From the NCBI GenBank assembly GCA_914767715.1, contig OU612065.1:31000001-31064000 (forward strand): a stretch of 64,000 nt of DNA. Reading direction: 5' to 3'. The position numbers and the translations under genes are program-made. Shown here one piece after another: positions 36,745 through 47,599 of the stretch. The notes beneath the pieces were generated by a model. That model saw only the letters and a program-made list of their open reading frames with translations. It did no database searches and had not been told where the DNA came from. Source of the stretch: Membranipora membranacea. Taxonomy: Eukaryota > Bryozoa > Gymnolaemata > Cheilostomatida > Membraniporidae. The stretch's first letter is position 1, and each line of letters starts with the position of its first letter.

Positions 36745-37444
36745 TCTAAAATACATTAAATACAAGTCATAAATTGAAGATTTGAAAGAAATGCTTTATA
36801 TAATCTCAAGTAACCTAATATGTATAACTTTGATGACATAATATGCCTCCCGCTTTTGAGAATGGCATTCATTATTCAATAGAAGAAATAACAAGAAACA
36901 GCACCGGGCATACAGTTCTACTGCAGAACTGCTAGATATAATAATACAATAATACTGACTAGCACTTAGATTTTGGCATGCAGACTCGAGGTTTACAGCT
37001 CTGGCAGCAATGTGTGTTCTTCCAGCCGTACGTCTGAGGGTTGCAGTCTACATTGCGCACACATTGCTCTCCTCCGTGGGGATTTAAGTCTTTGCAGAGT
37101 TTGTTCCTGCGAGAACTGGCAACTGTTAACATATATGAAACAAATTTTGAAACGTTGTGATAGTAACTCCATACCTTATCAGTAAATGAACAACTCAACA
37201 ACATTTACTTCCACAGGATATATCAGAATTCACTGTTGGTCTGTGAATGTGAGTGAAAATTCGAGGTTATTTATTTATCAAGTGATTTTAGCTGTATATA
37301 TTTATTGAATATGTATCAATATTCGTTGGAAATATAGCAGAAAATTCAAATGGAAATTCAAAACTTCAATTAATGATCTTGCATATGCTTACCAACAGCT
37401 ACCATTGCAAGGAAAACAAACAGAAGTGCGATGAAGCGAGCCAT
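36745..37444 (-). CDS. Eight-cysteine secreted cationic peptide, gene F
   Basis: Exon 1 is 37,393-37,444, exon 2 is 36,960-37,122, and the stop is completed at 36,745. The coding sequence appears identical to gene D. AATAAA is at 36,620-36,629 (complement). This is the fifth intact copy. Confidence 0.85.
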
Positions 37445-37530
37445 AGTGAAGTAGTTTGATGTCTCTCTTTCTTGGTTCTGTACACTTAGATAGAAGAATG
37501 GATTTCTGATATCAGTGGAAAACTAAGAAG

Positions 37531-37538
37531 TTTATATA
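37531..37538 (-). promoter_or_regulatory. TATA box of peptide gene F
   Basis: TATATAAA on the minus strand, 87 bases before the start codon at 37,444. Confidence 0.75.
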
Positions 37539-37591
37539 CTGTGCCAAACAGGATCCTTGGATACCGTATTTTATAGTAATATTTTTTTTGA

Positions 37592-37843
37592 TTAGACTGA
37601 ATTTACGTAGGCAAACTTTGTGATAGGATCTAAATATAACTTCAGATTGTCGCACAGCTGCTTGGTAGAGGGTATATTCAGATCTTCTTCTGCTGGTAAT
37701 ACAGCATAAAGGGCATTGTGGAAGTGGACGGAATCGATGAAGTACACTTTCATACCCATGATCAGGGTGTCAGCATATAATAATGCACAATTTTTGTCAT
37801 AATTCATGATAGTTGAATTGAATGTCAAACAATTGTAGAACAC
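37592..37843 (-). CDS. Conserved 83-codon frame upstream of peptide gene, unit F
   Basis: Identical in translation to the unit D copy (NCALLYAD, YFIDSV, KQLCDNL). Confidence 0.45.
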   Translation of the reverse strand: MFYNCLTFNSTIMNYDKNCALLYADTLIMGMKVYFIDSVHFHNALYAVLPAEEDLNIPSTKQLCDNLKLYLDPITKFAYVNSV

Positions 37844-39307
37844 ACAAACATGTATGCAACTGACTTGTCCTCATGATATTGCAATCTAAAATTTGCGTCT
37901 GAAATTAATGAGTTAGGGATGAGCAAAAAATTGCCAATAATAAATGAAAAAACGGCAATATAATGGTTATTAGGCTTCTATATTTGATTCTATGGGAAGT
38001 CTACAGTTATTTTCAGTACATAATCTTGGCTGCTAATCGAATCACTGGATAGTACAGCATCACTCCCGGGTATCAATACTCAATACAATACTCAGTAAAT
38101 TGAAATAGAAAACATGGGTGTCACACTGAGGTCCAAAGATTAAAACGCTATTTAATAGAGCCATCTTTTTATGAATGAATATCTTGAGAGAGAATACCAG
38201 CACTCGGTCAAAAAGGTTCATTTAATGTCTCTGTGAAAAAATCCACACATCCTAAAAGTTATCCTTATGTTCCTTTTACCATCCTCTGTGTGTGAATAAA
38301 TATATATTCTCATCTATTGCTTCCAATCCATACTGAGCCGTCTATCTTTCTGTGACGTCATATCAAATGGATATTTAGTTGCAAAAAGTTCTAGGATGTA
38401 CACTCTGTCATTGCGTATCTGAGGCTGTTAATCCTTCCATAATTGTTATTTCTAGATGAACCTGTCATTACTTTAATACTCTCCGAATACATCACCATTA
38501 TCCAATGATGATGGATTGTGAGTTTAATGCGGCATCATTGGACTCATTATACTCATTGTTACAACATAAATCAGACAGTGCTATCCCTGAACCAAATCCA
38601 TCCAAGGATTGCTTATCTAAAGGATGAATATACCCTGTACCCTGTACCATGTAACTTATGATCATCTGAGGTTATATTAAAATCAACTTAACAGATTGCC
38701 TACATAAACAAAAGTTCAGCTATCAGTCATCATAATTCAAGGATCCTGTTTTGGACAGTATCAAACCCCTTACTTTTCAATATAGAGGGAGAAGAAGAGG
38801 GAGAGTTATAAAATATTTTTGCATGCCAAAAAATAAGAGCTAGGAAATTTCAAACATAATTTTTTTCCAGCGGTTCTACAATTGAACAACATACCATACA
38901 TTGTCCAGTGTTTCATCTTCCAATGATTTATAATTTTCTGTTTTTACACACAAGTTAGTCTCCCAACTTAGCAGGATCGGTTTATTGAATTAAGTTTTTA
39001 AGCTTTCATTCAATTTATTGAAAGCATTGTATTTTAGGTTGTACGCCTGATCAACCATCAGTTATGTGACTCCTGAACAAGTTGATATAGCTGGCAACAT
39101 CACAGACACATTTTTTGATGAGCCGCTCTATTGTGTATGGATAATATTGTGCAGTATCTCAACTTAATAAAATTATCTCAACAGAAAGTTTTCTACATCA
39201 ATCTTCTAAACTATGACAGGAATGACTTTGACGAAGTCCTATGTTAACTACAGAAAACAATTTGTGAAGGTCAAGGTACATGAAAGTAATTTTGCCAATC
39301 TAAATTT

Positions 39308-39580
39308 TTGACTACCAGAAGGCTCTGTTCTTGGACCAACCTTATTCACCACGTTCATTTTCAAATGCTAAATGCTAAGTGGTGTCGAGAAGGCGCTTCA
39401 GGGAAGTGTCAGGTTTGTTCAGACATCAAATCAATATCGAATCCTAATAGCATAAAAAAACAATCAAGGGGAATACAAAATTTCACAGCAATACATACGA
39501 TGGTAGTTGAGAACTGTATCAGTATATTCAGAATATCTGATTCTAACAATTTTACATTTTGTTGCACTATAATTACTTAG
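39308..39580 (+). CDS. Cys-containing frame, unit G copy
   Basis: 90 codons, with GASGKCQVCSDIKSIS replacing the usual Trp by Gly. Function unknown. Confidence 0.3.
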   Translation: MTTRRLCSWTNLIHHVHFQMLNAKWCREGASGKCQVCSDIKSISNPNSIKKQSRGIQNFTAIHTMVVENCISIFRISDSNNFTFCCTIIT

Positions 39581-40277
39581 CTTTCTATTATGCAATTATG
39601 TGCTAGTGTCAATTTAGCCACCGAAGTTGGCACTCTAGTGGTACGTCACCATCACACCACTGATTTTATGATATACAACAATATCTTACATTCAGTACAA
39701 CAGACGCTTACTTTGTTACTATGACAGCAGGTCATTCTCAATATTCTATTTAACTGTACTGTTTTCTATTCTACCAAACGGATAACATTTACTATAGTTG
39801 TAAGTACAGCTAAAATATTTATCTGAAATGATTATTTTGCTCGAGTAATCTTTGTCATCTGCAATATTTGAGGACAGATCGACAGCATGTCAGCACGGCA
39901 CCGTAAGTTCACCTTTAACGATATTATTGCTTTTCAATTAACGATGTGTTTGCTAATACGATTCTTGAATTAATCATTAGTAACACCAGGATACACTTTT
40001 TGTTTCTGTGCAAAATAACTATGTTCAGAAAGTGCCACCCAAGAATCACGCCCATCCAAGAATTGCTATTTGTCAGGTTGCTCGGTTGGAGGTTATAGAA
40101 AAATCGCATTAACAGGTTTGCCTAAATAAAAAAGTAGTTACAATCGTCAGTGTGCACATTCCGACGATCATATTATCATTTGTTCTTCTATCTAAGAATA
40201 CAGAGTTGAGAGCGAAAAACATCAAGCCCCTTAATAATGGCTTAATGCTCTTATTTTTGCATGCTTTATAATGGTAG
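39323..40277 (-). repeat. Unit G: partial tandem unit
   Basis: Starts like the other units and stops inside the exon-1 relic at AATGGTAG (40,277), where it switches to AGGATGTACACTCTG. That segment normally lies upstream of the peptide gene, so the gene and about 2.7 kb are deleted. It is followed by the CLCA flank. Confidence 0.75.
40180..40277 (+). pseudogene. Decayed copy of peptide exon 1, unit G (truncated)
   Basis: The leader and ATGGCTTAATGC are present. The donor part after AATGGTAG is cut off by the unit G breakpoint. Confidence 0.6.
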
Positions 40278-40643
40278 AGGATGTACACTCTGTCATTGTG
40301 TATCTGAGGCTGTTAATCCTTCCATAATTGTTATTTCTAGATGAAACTGTCATTACATTAATACTCTCCCAATACATCACCATTATCCAATGATGATGGA
40401 TTGTGAGTTTAATGGGGCATCATTGGACTCATTATACTCATTGTTACAAAATAAATCAGACAGTGCTATCCCTGAACTAAATCCATCCAAGGATTGCTTA
40501 TCTAAAGGATGAATATACCCTGTACCCTGTACCATGTTACTTATGATCGTCTGAGGTTATACTGAAACCAAGTAAAGAGATTGCCTGCATAAACAAAACA
40601 AATAATTGCCAAAGGTACATTCTTCATTGTTCATATTTGACAG

Positions 40644-43600
40644 CCTGACCCTGATGATGATGATTGTGACAGAGATACTGATCCAGACACTGGAGATTAC
40701 TACGGATGTGGTTATAATGGGTAGGACGTCTTTCTATAAAAGACACACTCTCAGTATTAGAATGGCAAGTGGAGCTAGCAAACCTTCCAGATCAGATTCA
40801 TTTCCATTCCGAACAGTCCTGTTTGTTGCTTGTCTCACCAATTCTTCATTATTATGCTATGCAAACTTTGAAAAGTGCGGCTCACACCAAAACCTTGTAG
40901 CAGAATCCCGTTTACAGCAATCCACATCTTCAATCTTCTAATGAATTATCTAGAATATTTTACATTCAAAGAACTCCTGTACAAATGAGCAACAAGGTTT
41001 CCTTATTGTCCAATTCTGCTATTGATAAACTCGGAAATCATAATCCAAGGCTTGCTCAACGTATGCGGTGCAACTAATGTCCCGAAGGTGTAACTAATAG
41101 GGATGCGATGATTTCAACTTATTATTAACATGATTGTTATAGTTGACAGAAAGAGCCACCCAAGATACCACAGATTTAACCACGGCAAGAAGTACTAAAT
41201 TTTATCACAAACAGCGAAGGCAAATTTAGCTCACTAATGGTTAAGTTGTCTTCTCATTAGACATGAGTATAAAACTCCTAAAACACCCTTAATTTGCGAT
41301 TAATAAACTTGTGAGGAATTCATAGCTAAAACTATTTTTCGGATAAAAAAGATACCCTGTAATGAACACATTATTTGGTTTATCAATTTTTAATCAATTG
41401 GTGCTTTTCTGAAATGAATAAACGCGATGCCAAAAATCAGACACTAATATCAGTTTCTTTTTGAGTGTATACTAAAATCCAAATTCCTCAGGTTTTTGTG
41501 TCTGGTGAGGGCTCAATCCCAACATCTGATTCAGAAGAGTTGAAACGAAGAAAGATATCTACTTTACCAATCGGAGAAATTCAGCAAGTAGTTTTAGGTA
41601 AAATATCATGATACTACAACAACAGGTTATATTAGAGCTTCCAATGAAGTTCAAATAATTCTGGTCCATCATGATTGGCTGTCTCTCTTTTCTTATCCAT
41701 ATCTTTTCTTCAAAGCCAAGGCCTATTGTGAGAGGGCAAGAGGAATTTGAATTTTCACGATTTGGTGTTAACAAGAAATTGAGAATTTGAGGTTCAGCTT
41801 CTTGCCTGCTTTTGTGAGGCCAATTCCTAATAAAATAAGAAGAATTAGTTTTTAACTGGTCAACCAAAGAAGATAGCTGCATTGGTGGTGTAAAATTCTC
41901 TCAATCATCAATGTAGTATAAACCCATCCAGAAACCTAGGCATATTCTACCTAATATCTATGACTTTTGCTGCGATCTAAACTGAATTCTGCAAATTCTA
42001 TAAATCAGTATTGTTTCTCTAAATCCTATGCCATAGCCATGTCCCATCTACTAGATAACAAAGACATGCCACATTTTTGGTCAATCTCCATAATTTTACA
42101 CTCAAAAATAAACAATGCGTTTGAACTCTACTTGAAGGAGGCTACCTGGCTGTTGGAAATTTTGTCAATGGCAGCTCTGATCTGATACCACCAGGGCGAC
42201 TATCAGATTTTAGTCTCACTGCTGCACTGCAAGAAAATCAAACATTTACAGTTACATGGAGTATGCCTTGGGATGATTGATTTAGCATGGGCTTCAACTC
42301 TAATTGATCAGGTACGAAACTTAGTTAGGAGCATCCAAACTGTTTTTGATACTGGAACATTACTATGTAAGATCTGCTAGGGTAAGATCAAGGAACAACT
42401 TATTTTCATTCATCGCTCAACTATAATGTTTGTGAGTTGATTAATTGGAGCATTGATAGTGTTCAAATTTTCTCTATCTACCTCAAAAACAGCTCTAGTG
42501 ACATGAATGATACAAACACAGCAAAACTTCCTATAAAGAGCAGGATGTTGGCTGTCTCTGCAAGAAAAAACTTTTAAATATTTATATTTAGCTTGTGTCA
42601 GCATGAATCAACATTGGTTTACCTGTCGGCAGCAAGATTTGAATGAATTGAAGTCAACCAAGGTCTTGGCATTGAACACACATTCTTATGATGAAATTTC
42701 ATGATTTGAATACAACCAAAGTTGATTTTCAAAATAAGGGTGACACCATGTCTTACTGAACGAAATCATTTTACAGAGCTAGCATATGAATTCGAGTTCT
42801 CTAACCTAGCTAATCAAGGCTTCACATCTATACTGTTTGGAGAAGTTACAATCAGCACAGGTTGGAGACCTCATGGAAGCAGTAATCGATGCAGGTATGG
42901 ATACATTATAGTCAATCAATCAAATCTATTTAGATATTGTTTAATTCTGTGTAAATATTGCCAAGTATGAGTAAACCTAAACAGCTTAACAGTTGGGGTT
43001 GCGTTTGCTTTCTGATGTGTATCTCATCTAAAATACATCTATCGGAGGTCATTGTTTAGTTAGGTCATCAAAAACATGAACAATTATAGCAAAAATGACC
43101 GCACGTTATTTCATTGTCTGTTTTATACAGGTCAGCTCAATAACACAATAAACTCCTATTTCTTCAGGATACGAGCATGGGATGATGCTGGTAATAGCGG
43201 ACACTGGTCTGATGCTGTCTCAGCTTCATTTGTGGATCCGTCTTCGCTCGAGTTTCCAGTATGTTGAACTAAACAATCAATTCAATTTATAGCTTGTGTA
43301 CAAAAATTTGAACATACATGCATTATTGTATTTGAAACCTCATGTTTATATTGGGCAACATCCTAATACCTGACCAATCTTCAGCGCAACACAATCATGA
43401 GCCAGATAAGGGCATTTAATCTCAATTTTTTTGGATTGAACTTGTTTCTATAGTTTTTTTGACCTCATTATTGAGTTTTTGTTGTTTTACATGTGTTGGA
43501 TGGAGTGTCAAACCTGACATCAGATGACCCAGTTCTATTGATGTTAGAAGCTCTCCTCGCAGCTCTAGCCGCTGGATCGGATGCACCTTCTACATCATCA

Positions 43601-44474
43601 ACCTCTCTAGCGCCATCATCTACAACATTACCAAAACACAGCCCTTCAACCTCAACAACTGCTACAACTTCTTCTTCTCCCCAAAACATCACAAGCATTG
43701 GGTCTAGCATCTCTGTTCGAACAACAGAAGCTGCGCCATCAACTGCTCTGCAAGGTCAAACTTTGCTACTCGTTGGCATCATGACCACTGTTTGGCTGGT
43801 GGCTCTGGTTGCCACAGTGATTACATTTTACTTCGTTAAGACTAAAAATGCAAAAGTTCATTCTGGAGAGTCAGCTGCAGTCATTGAGTAAGTTATCTTC
43901 TCCTACCTGCCTAGAGCACCTACATTCTAAACTTGTTATTTTATTGAGCATTTTGAGAGCAGAAACTGTCAAAAGTGTTACTGGATGATAAATTCTAAAC
44001 ACCTCTTAGTTGACATAGAATATATTTTTGGCTGTGGTTTTGTTATGTATCAGAATAACAAATGTTATGTACTAACTTTATTTGTTATATTTACTGATCA
44101 AAACTACGGAGAGCACATTTGATCATGTTTACAATATTTAATATGCACAAGGTTGATAATGCAAGGTATACAGTATTAAGTGTTTGAGCAAGCATTGAAA
44201 CTTTAGTGTGATACAAAGAGATTTTCTGAAGTTTCTAATGAAACAGCTATGTTTCTATATGAGACAGTCATTTTTCTGTACTCAAAAAGTCATTTGAACA
44301 CCAAATGTAGTCGTAACTTGGTAACCATTTATTTCTGTTTTCTTTGTTGGTTTTAGGCCTGCTTATTTCAATGCTGAAGAAGAAATAGCCTCAGAGCCAC
44401 CTCCACATAGTGCTTTTCCAAAGCTGCAAAGTGTAAAACTGCCAAAAAACCGCATCAAACCATTAAAGCTCTAA
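40644..44474 (+). pseudogene. CLCA-family gene, 3' fragment (right copy, most complete)
   Basis: Exons: 40,644-40,720 (acidic, PDPDDDDCDRDTDPD), 41,492-41,587, 41,716-41,764, 42,140-42,311, 42,777-42,894, 43,168-43,258, 43,493-43,887 and 44,357-44,474. From 41,492 on, all phases agree and give the CLCA order: EIQQ-PRP, FEFSRFGGYLAV, IPPGRLSDF, TWSMP.DD, IRAWDDAGNSGHWSDAV, Ser/Thr-rich stalk, helix TLLLVGIMTTVWLVALV, and a Pro-rich tail ending KPLKL with TAA at 44,472. The phase of the 40,644 exon does not fit the next one, so an exon may be missing or that call is wrong. Catalytic, VWA and signal regions are absent. Two in-frame TGA codons lie in 42,140-42,311 and the stalk-exon acceptor reads TTTTACAT. 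AATAAA is at 44,569-44,574. It could be a pseudogene or the 3' end of a gene using other exons. Confidence 0.85.
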
Positions 44475-45097
44475 GTGATTAAAAAAGCTATGTCCAGACT
44501 AATTTCCGCGTACACACATTTACGCTGGATATCTTAGAACGTAACGTGTGCTCTTCTGCATTGACTCGAATAAAAATAATCACTTCACTCACATTTTCTT
44601 AATGAAATCATGTTTTTACGGATGTGTGAATCTCATCAAACATGTCGCTTCAACTTAATCTTAGATAGTTTTTTGATATAAATGTTGCACTTTCTAAACT
44701 GGTGACTTATATGTGCCTGGAGAAACCAAATTTGTGCAGTCTGAGTAGCAAATAGTAACTTCACCTCTTTTGACTGCATAAGTATTCTGTATATATATTA
44801 CACAGTATCTCTTTTGTTATGTACTGTCTTTTAATGATCAGGTTCTGCACATCATGAAACATTTCTTAGTTTCTTATTTCAAGTTCCATTTTGAGTTGAC
44901 ACCTCCATAATTTCTATATCGAGCTTGTAATTGTAATTCGAGACTATGTGTAGCAGTTGTTAGTGGTTTGATGTTTTTCTACTTATAAACCCTGAGTTAT
45001 CGGATGCTCAATTCCTTCATGTCTGGAATAACAAGCCATAGTTAAATCCAAATGATTGATTGATGTTTGGAATAGAAATTGTGTCCTTTCATTCGGT

Positions 45098-46600
45098 TCT
45101 ATGACAAATGGACCGCAAGACAAATGGACCACAGGACAAATGGACCACATGCAAAATGGACCACATGCAAAATCGAACACAATACAAATTCACCACAACT
45201 GGACTTCATGGTGATGTACTATAGCTAGAGTTAAAAAAATTTGCACATTTAGTCCATGGCATAGTATTAGTGGATATAGAAAAAAAAATCTCATAATAAC
45301 TCGGAAAACCTCATTTTACGGGGTGAAAATGGGGTAAGAACTGGACCACAACTGGACCTCATGGTGGTGTACTATAGCTAGAGGTCTGTAACTTAGAAAA
45401 CATAGACAATGCAATGGTATTAGTTGATATAGCGAAGAAAATTTCTAAAAAAGCTTTTTCTTCAGAATGATAGCACTGAAAACCTCATTTTTTTGGTGGT
45501 AAAAATAGGAAAAAAACTGGACCACACTGGACCTCATGGCGATTTACTATAGCTAGAGGTCTGTAGCTTAGCACACATAGACAATGGCATAGTTTTAGTT
45601 GATATAGCAAACAAAATCTCAAGGAAAAAGTTTTTCGTTTCAATAATAGCTCTGAAAACCTCATTTTTCGGGGTGAAAATGGGAAATAAACTGGACCACA
45701 ACTGGTCCTCATGGTGATGTACTATGGCTAGAGGTTCACAACTTTGCACATGTAGTCCATGGCATAGTATTAGTTGATATAGCAAAAGAAATCTCAAAAA
45801 AAATGTTTTTTCAAATAATAGATCTGAAAACTTCATTTTTCGGGGTAGAAACGGGGAAAATATGAACCACCACTGGACCTCATGGTGAAGTACTGTAGCT
45901 AGAGGTCTGTAACTTACCACACATAGTCGATGGCATTGTGATAGGTGAAAACGCAAAGGAATCTGCAAAAAAAGCTCATGGTGATATACTTTGGCTGCAA
46001 CTCACCACACATAGTCAATGGTATAGTATCAGTTGATATAGCAAAATAAATCAGCCAGAAGCTTAAATTTTCACAATTAGCACAAATTTTCTGAAAAAAA
46101 AGCTTTTGAAACATCTACTTGTAGGTTAAATATACATGACACACTGGACCTCATGGTTATGTACTATAGCTAGCGCTATGGAACTGGGTAAACATATGTA
46201 TTGACCCAGGTATTAGAGTTTATAACAAAAGAAATTTGAGAAAAAGCTTTTGTCATCCAGAATAAGCTTTAAAAACATTTGTTTATCGGATAAATAGGCA
46301 TGAAAAACTGAACCTCATGGTGAGCTAGAGGTATGTTACTGGGTACACCTAGGTATCAACTCAGTATTAGTTTGTTGGCAAAAGAAATTAAAGATAAAGC
46401 TCTCGTTATCCAGAAGAAGCTTATTGGTTAAATATACATGAAAAACCGGACCTAGTAGTGAAGTCTATAGCTAGAGGTCTGAAATTTGGAACACATATTA
46501 TGTATTACCTCAGTATTAGTCTGATAAACCCAATGAATTTCAGAAATAGCTTTTGAAAAAAACTTACGAAAATCTAAATTTGTTACATGAAAACTGGGCT
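45098..46600 (-). repeat. Minisatellite and ~174-bp satellite, right block
   Basis: Mirror of 1,240-2,625. The minisatellite (GGACCACAGGACAAAT type) runs from about 45,100 to 45,185, then satellite monomers follow, marked by CTGGACCTCATGGTG near 45,352, 45,526, 45,703, 45,875 and onward. From 44,575 to 45,097 there is only CLCA 3' flank, and from 46,600 to 47,262 mirrored non-coding flank. Confidence 0.8.
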
Positions 46601-47599
46601 AGTACTGCAGCTAAAAGTCTGTCACTTGGTAAACAGTCATGTTAACATACTACTGGCAAATCTAAAACACAGATTTTGTGTACAATGAAACGTCCCAGTT
46701 ATTCTCAAGTGATAATGCCTGACATGGTGGGTCTTTCAATACAACTCTACCAAAATCATTAGCTTGAGTGAGCAAGATCAGACAGAGGTCTTGTTCCAAG
46801 ATTGCTCACTCATTCATGGAACCATATACACTGTGATTGAATGGTTAGAGAACAATAATGCGTCTAATTGAAAGTTGATAGTTAGCACTAAAAAGCATCG
46901 CTTGTTTAATTGAAAGCCCCTCCGCCCCAGTTTCACAATAAAAGTGAGTGATTTATGGTGGTTAAAAAGTTGGTTTAAATCAAGAAGTCTTTTGATATTT
47001 GGCACATAATTCTAAGACAAAATTCAGATCAGAGATTAAGGCAGGCTGATCACATAAATGTGAGATAAAGATATCCTATAACTATGTCAACTGCATATGT
47101 TCAGGACTGAATAGAACTGAGGAAATATCATAGCCTCAGAAGGCAAATGAGGCAGATGACTGCAATAATTGCGATCCCGCCGATTTCAATATCCAGTTGC
47201 ATTTAAATAAATACTCAGATCCAGTTATCATTTACTTCAGTCATTGCATTTCAAGAAGTTGTGTCCACAAACATAACAATTTTCATTACATGCGGCCTTG
47301 CTAGCGAACCTCTTTGAGCATGGTTACATGATTTGCTACCATATAAATCTGATCAACATAATATAAACTGATAGTGTTCATAGTAGAAGTAGGACCGTCC
47401 TCTCTGATATGGCACCGGCGGGCGACTAATCCTAGACATGTTTCCTGTGCCAGTCACGAAGCTTATTATACGGCCAGACTAGCCTGCCTTAGCTATTCAC
47501 TAATTTTTAAATACATATTCTATTTTTTTCATTTATCACAAAGCTTTGTATTTTTGGCCGTAGTATGAGGAGCTGTCCTCTGTTCTCTGGTTATAGACA

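Larger units (their letters stand above)
34445..39322 (-). repeat. Tandem unit F (peptide unit)
   Basis: About 4.88 kb. Its central 3.7 kb is a near-copy of unit D, whereas the part beyond 38,727 differs from D at several positions (for example GAGGGAGAAGAAGAGG, and a short deletion near 38,953). Confidence 0.85.
21340..47262 (-). repeat. Right arm of a giant inverted duplication
   Basis: Inverted relative to 440-19,861. From the centre outward: an extra decayed CLCA copy, part of a unit, units D, E and F, partial unit G, a CLCA copy and the satellite. The outer breakpoint is near 47,262 (TTTCAAGAAGTT, then different sequence). From there to 47,600 no gene is seen. Confidence 0.85.

Noticed and set aside
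41559-41882. Long antisense frames over the CLCA copies (also 5847-6155 and 22,215-22,625)
   Set aside because: They lie opposite phased CLCA exons and introns and show no domain. They are shadows.
440-47262. The inverted duplication as a pure assembly artefact of one locus
   Set aside because: The arms differ in copy number, breakpoints and substitutions. The artefact view cannot be fully excluded for the near-identical D and F units.
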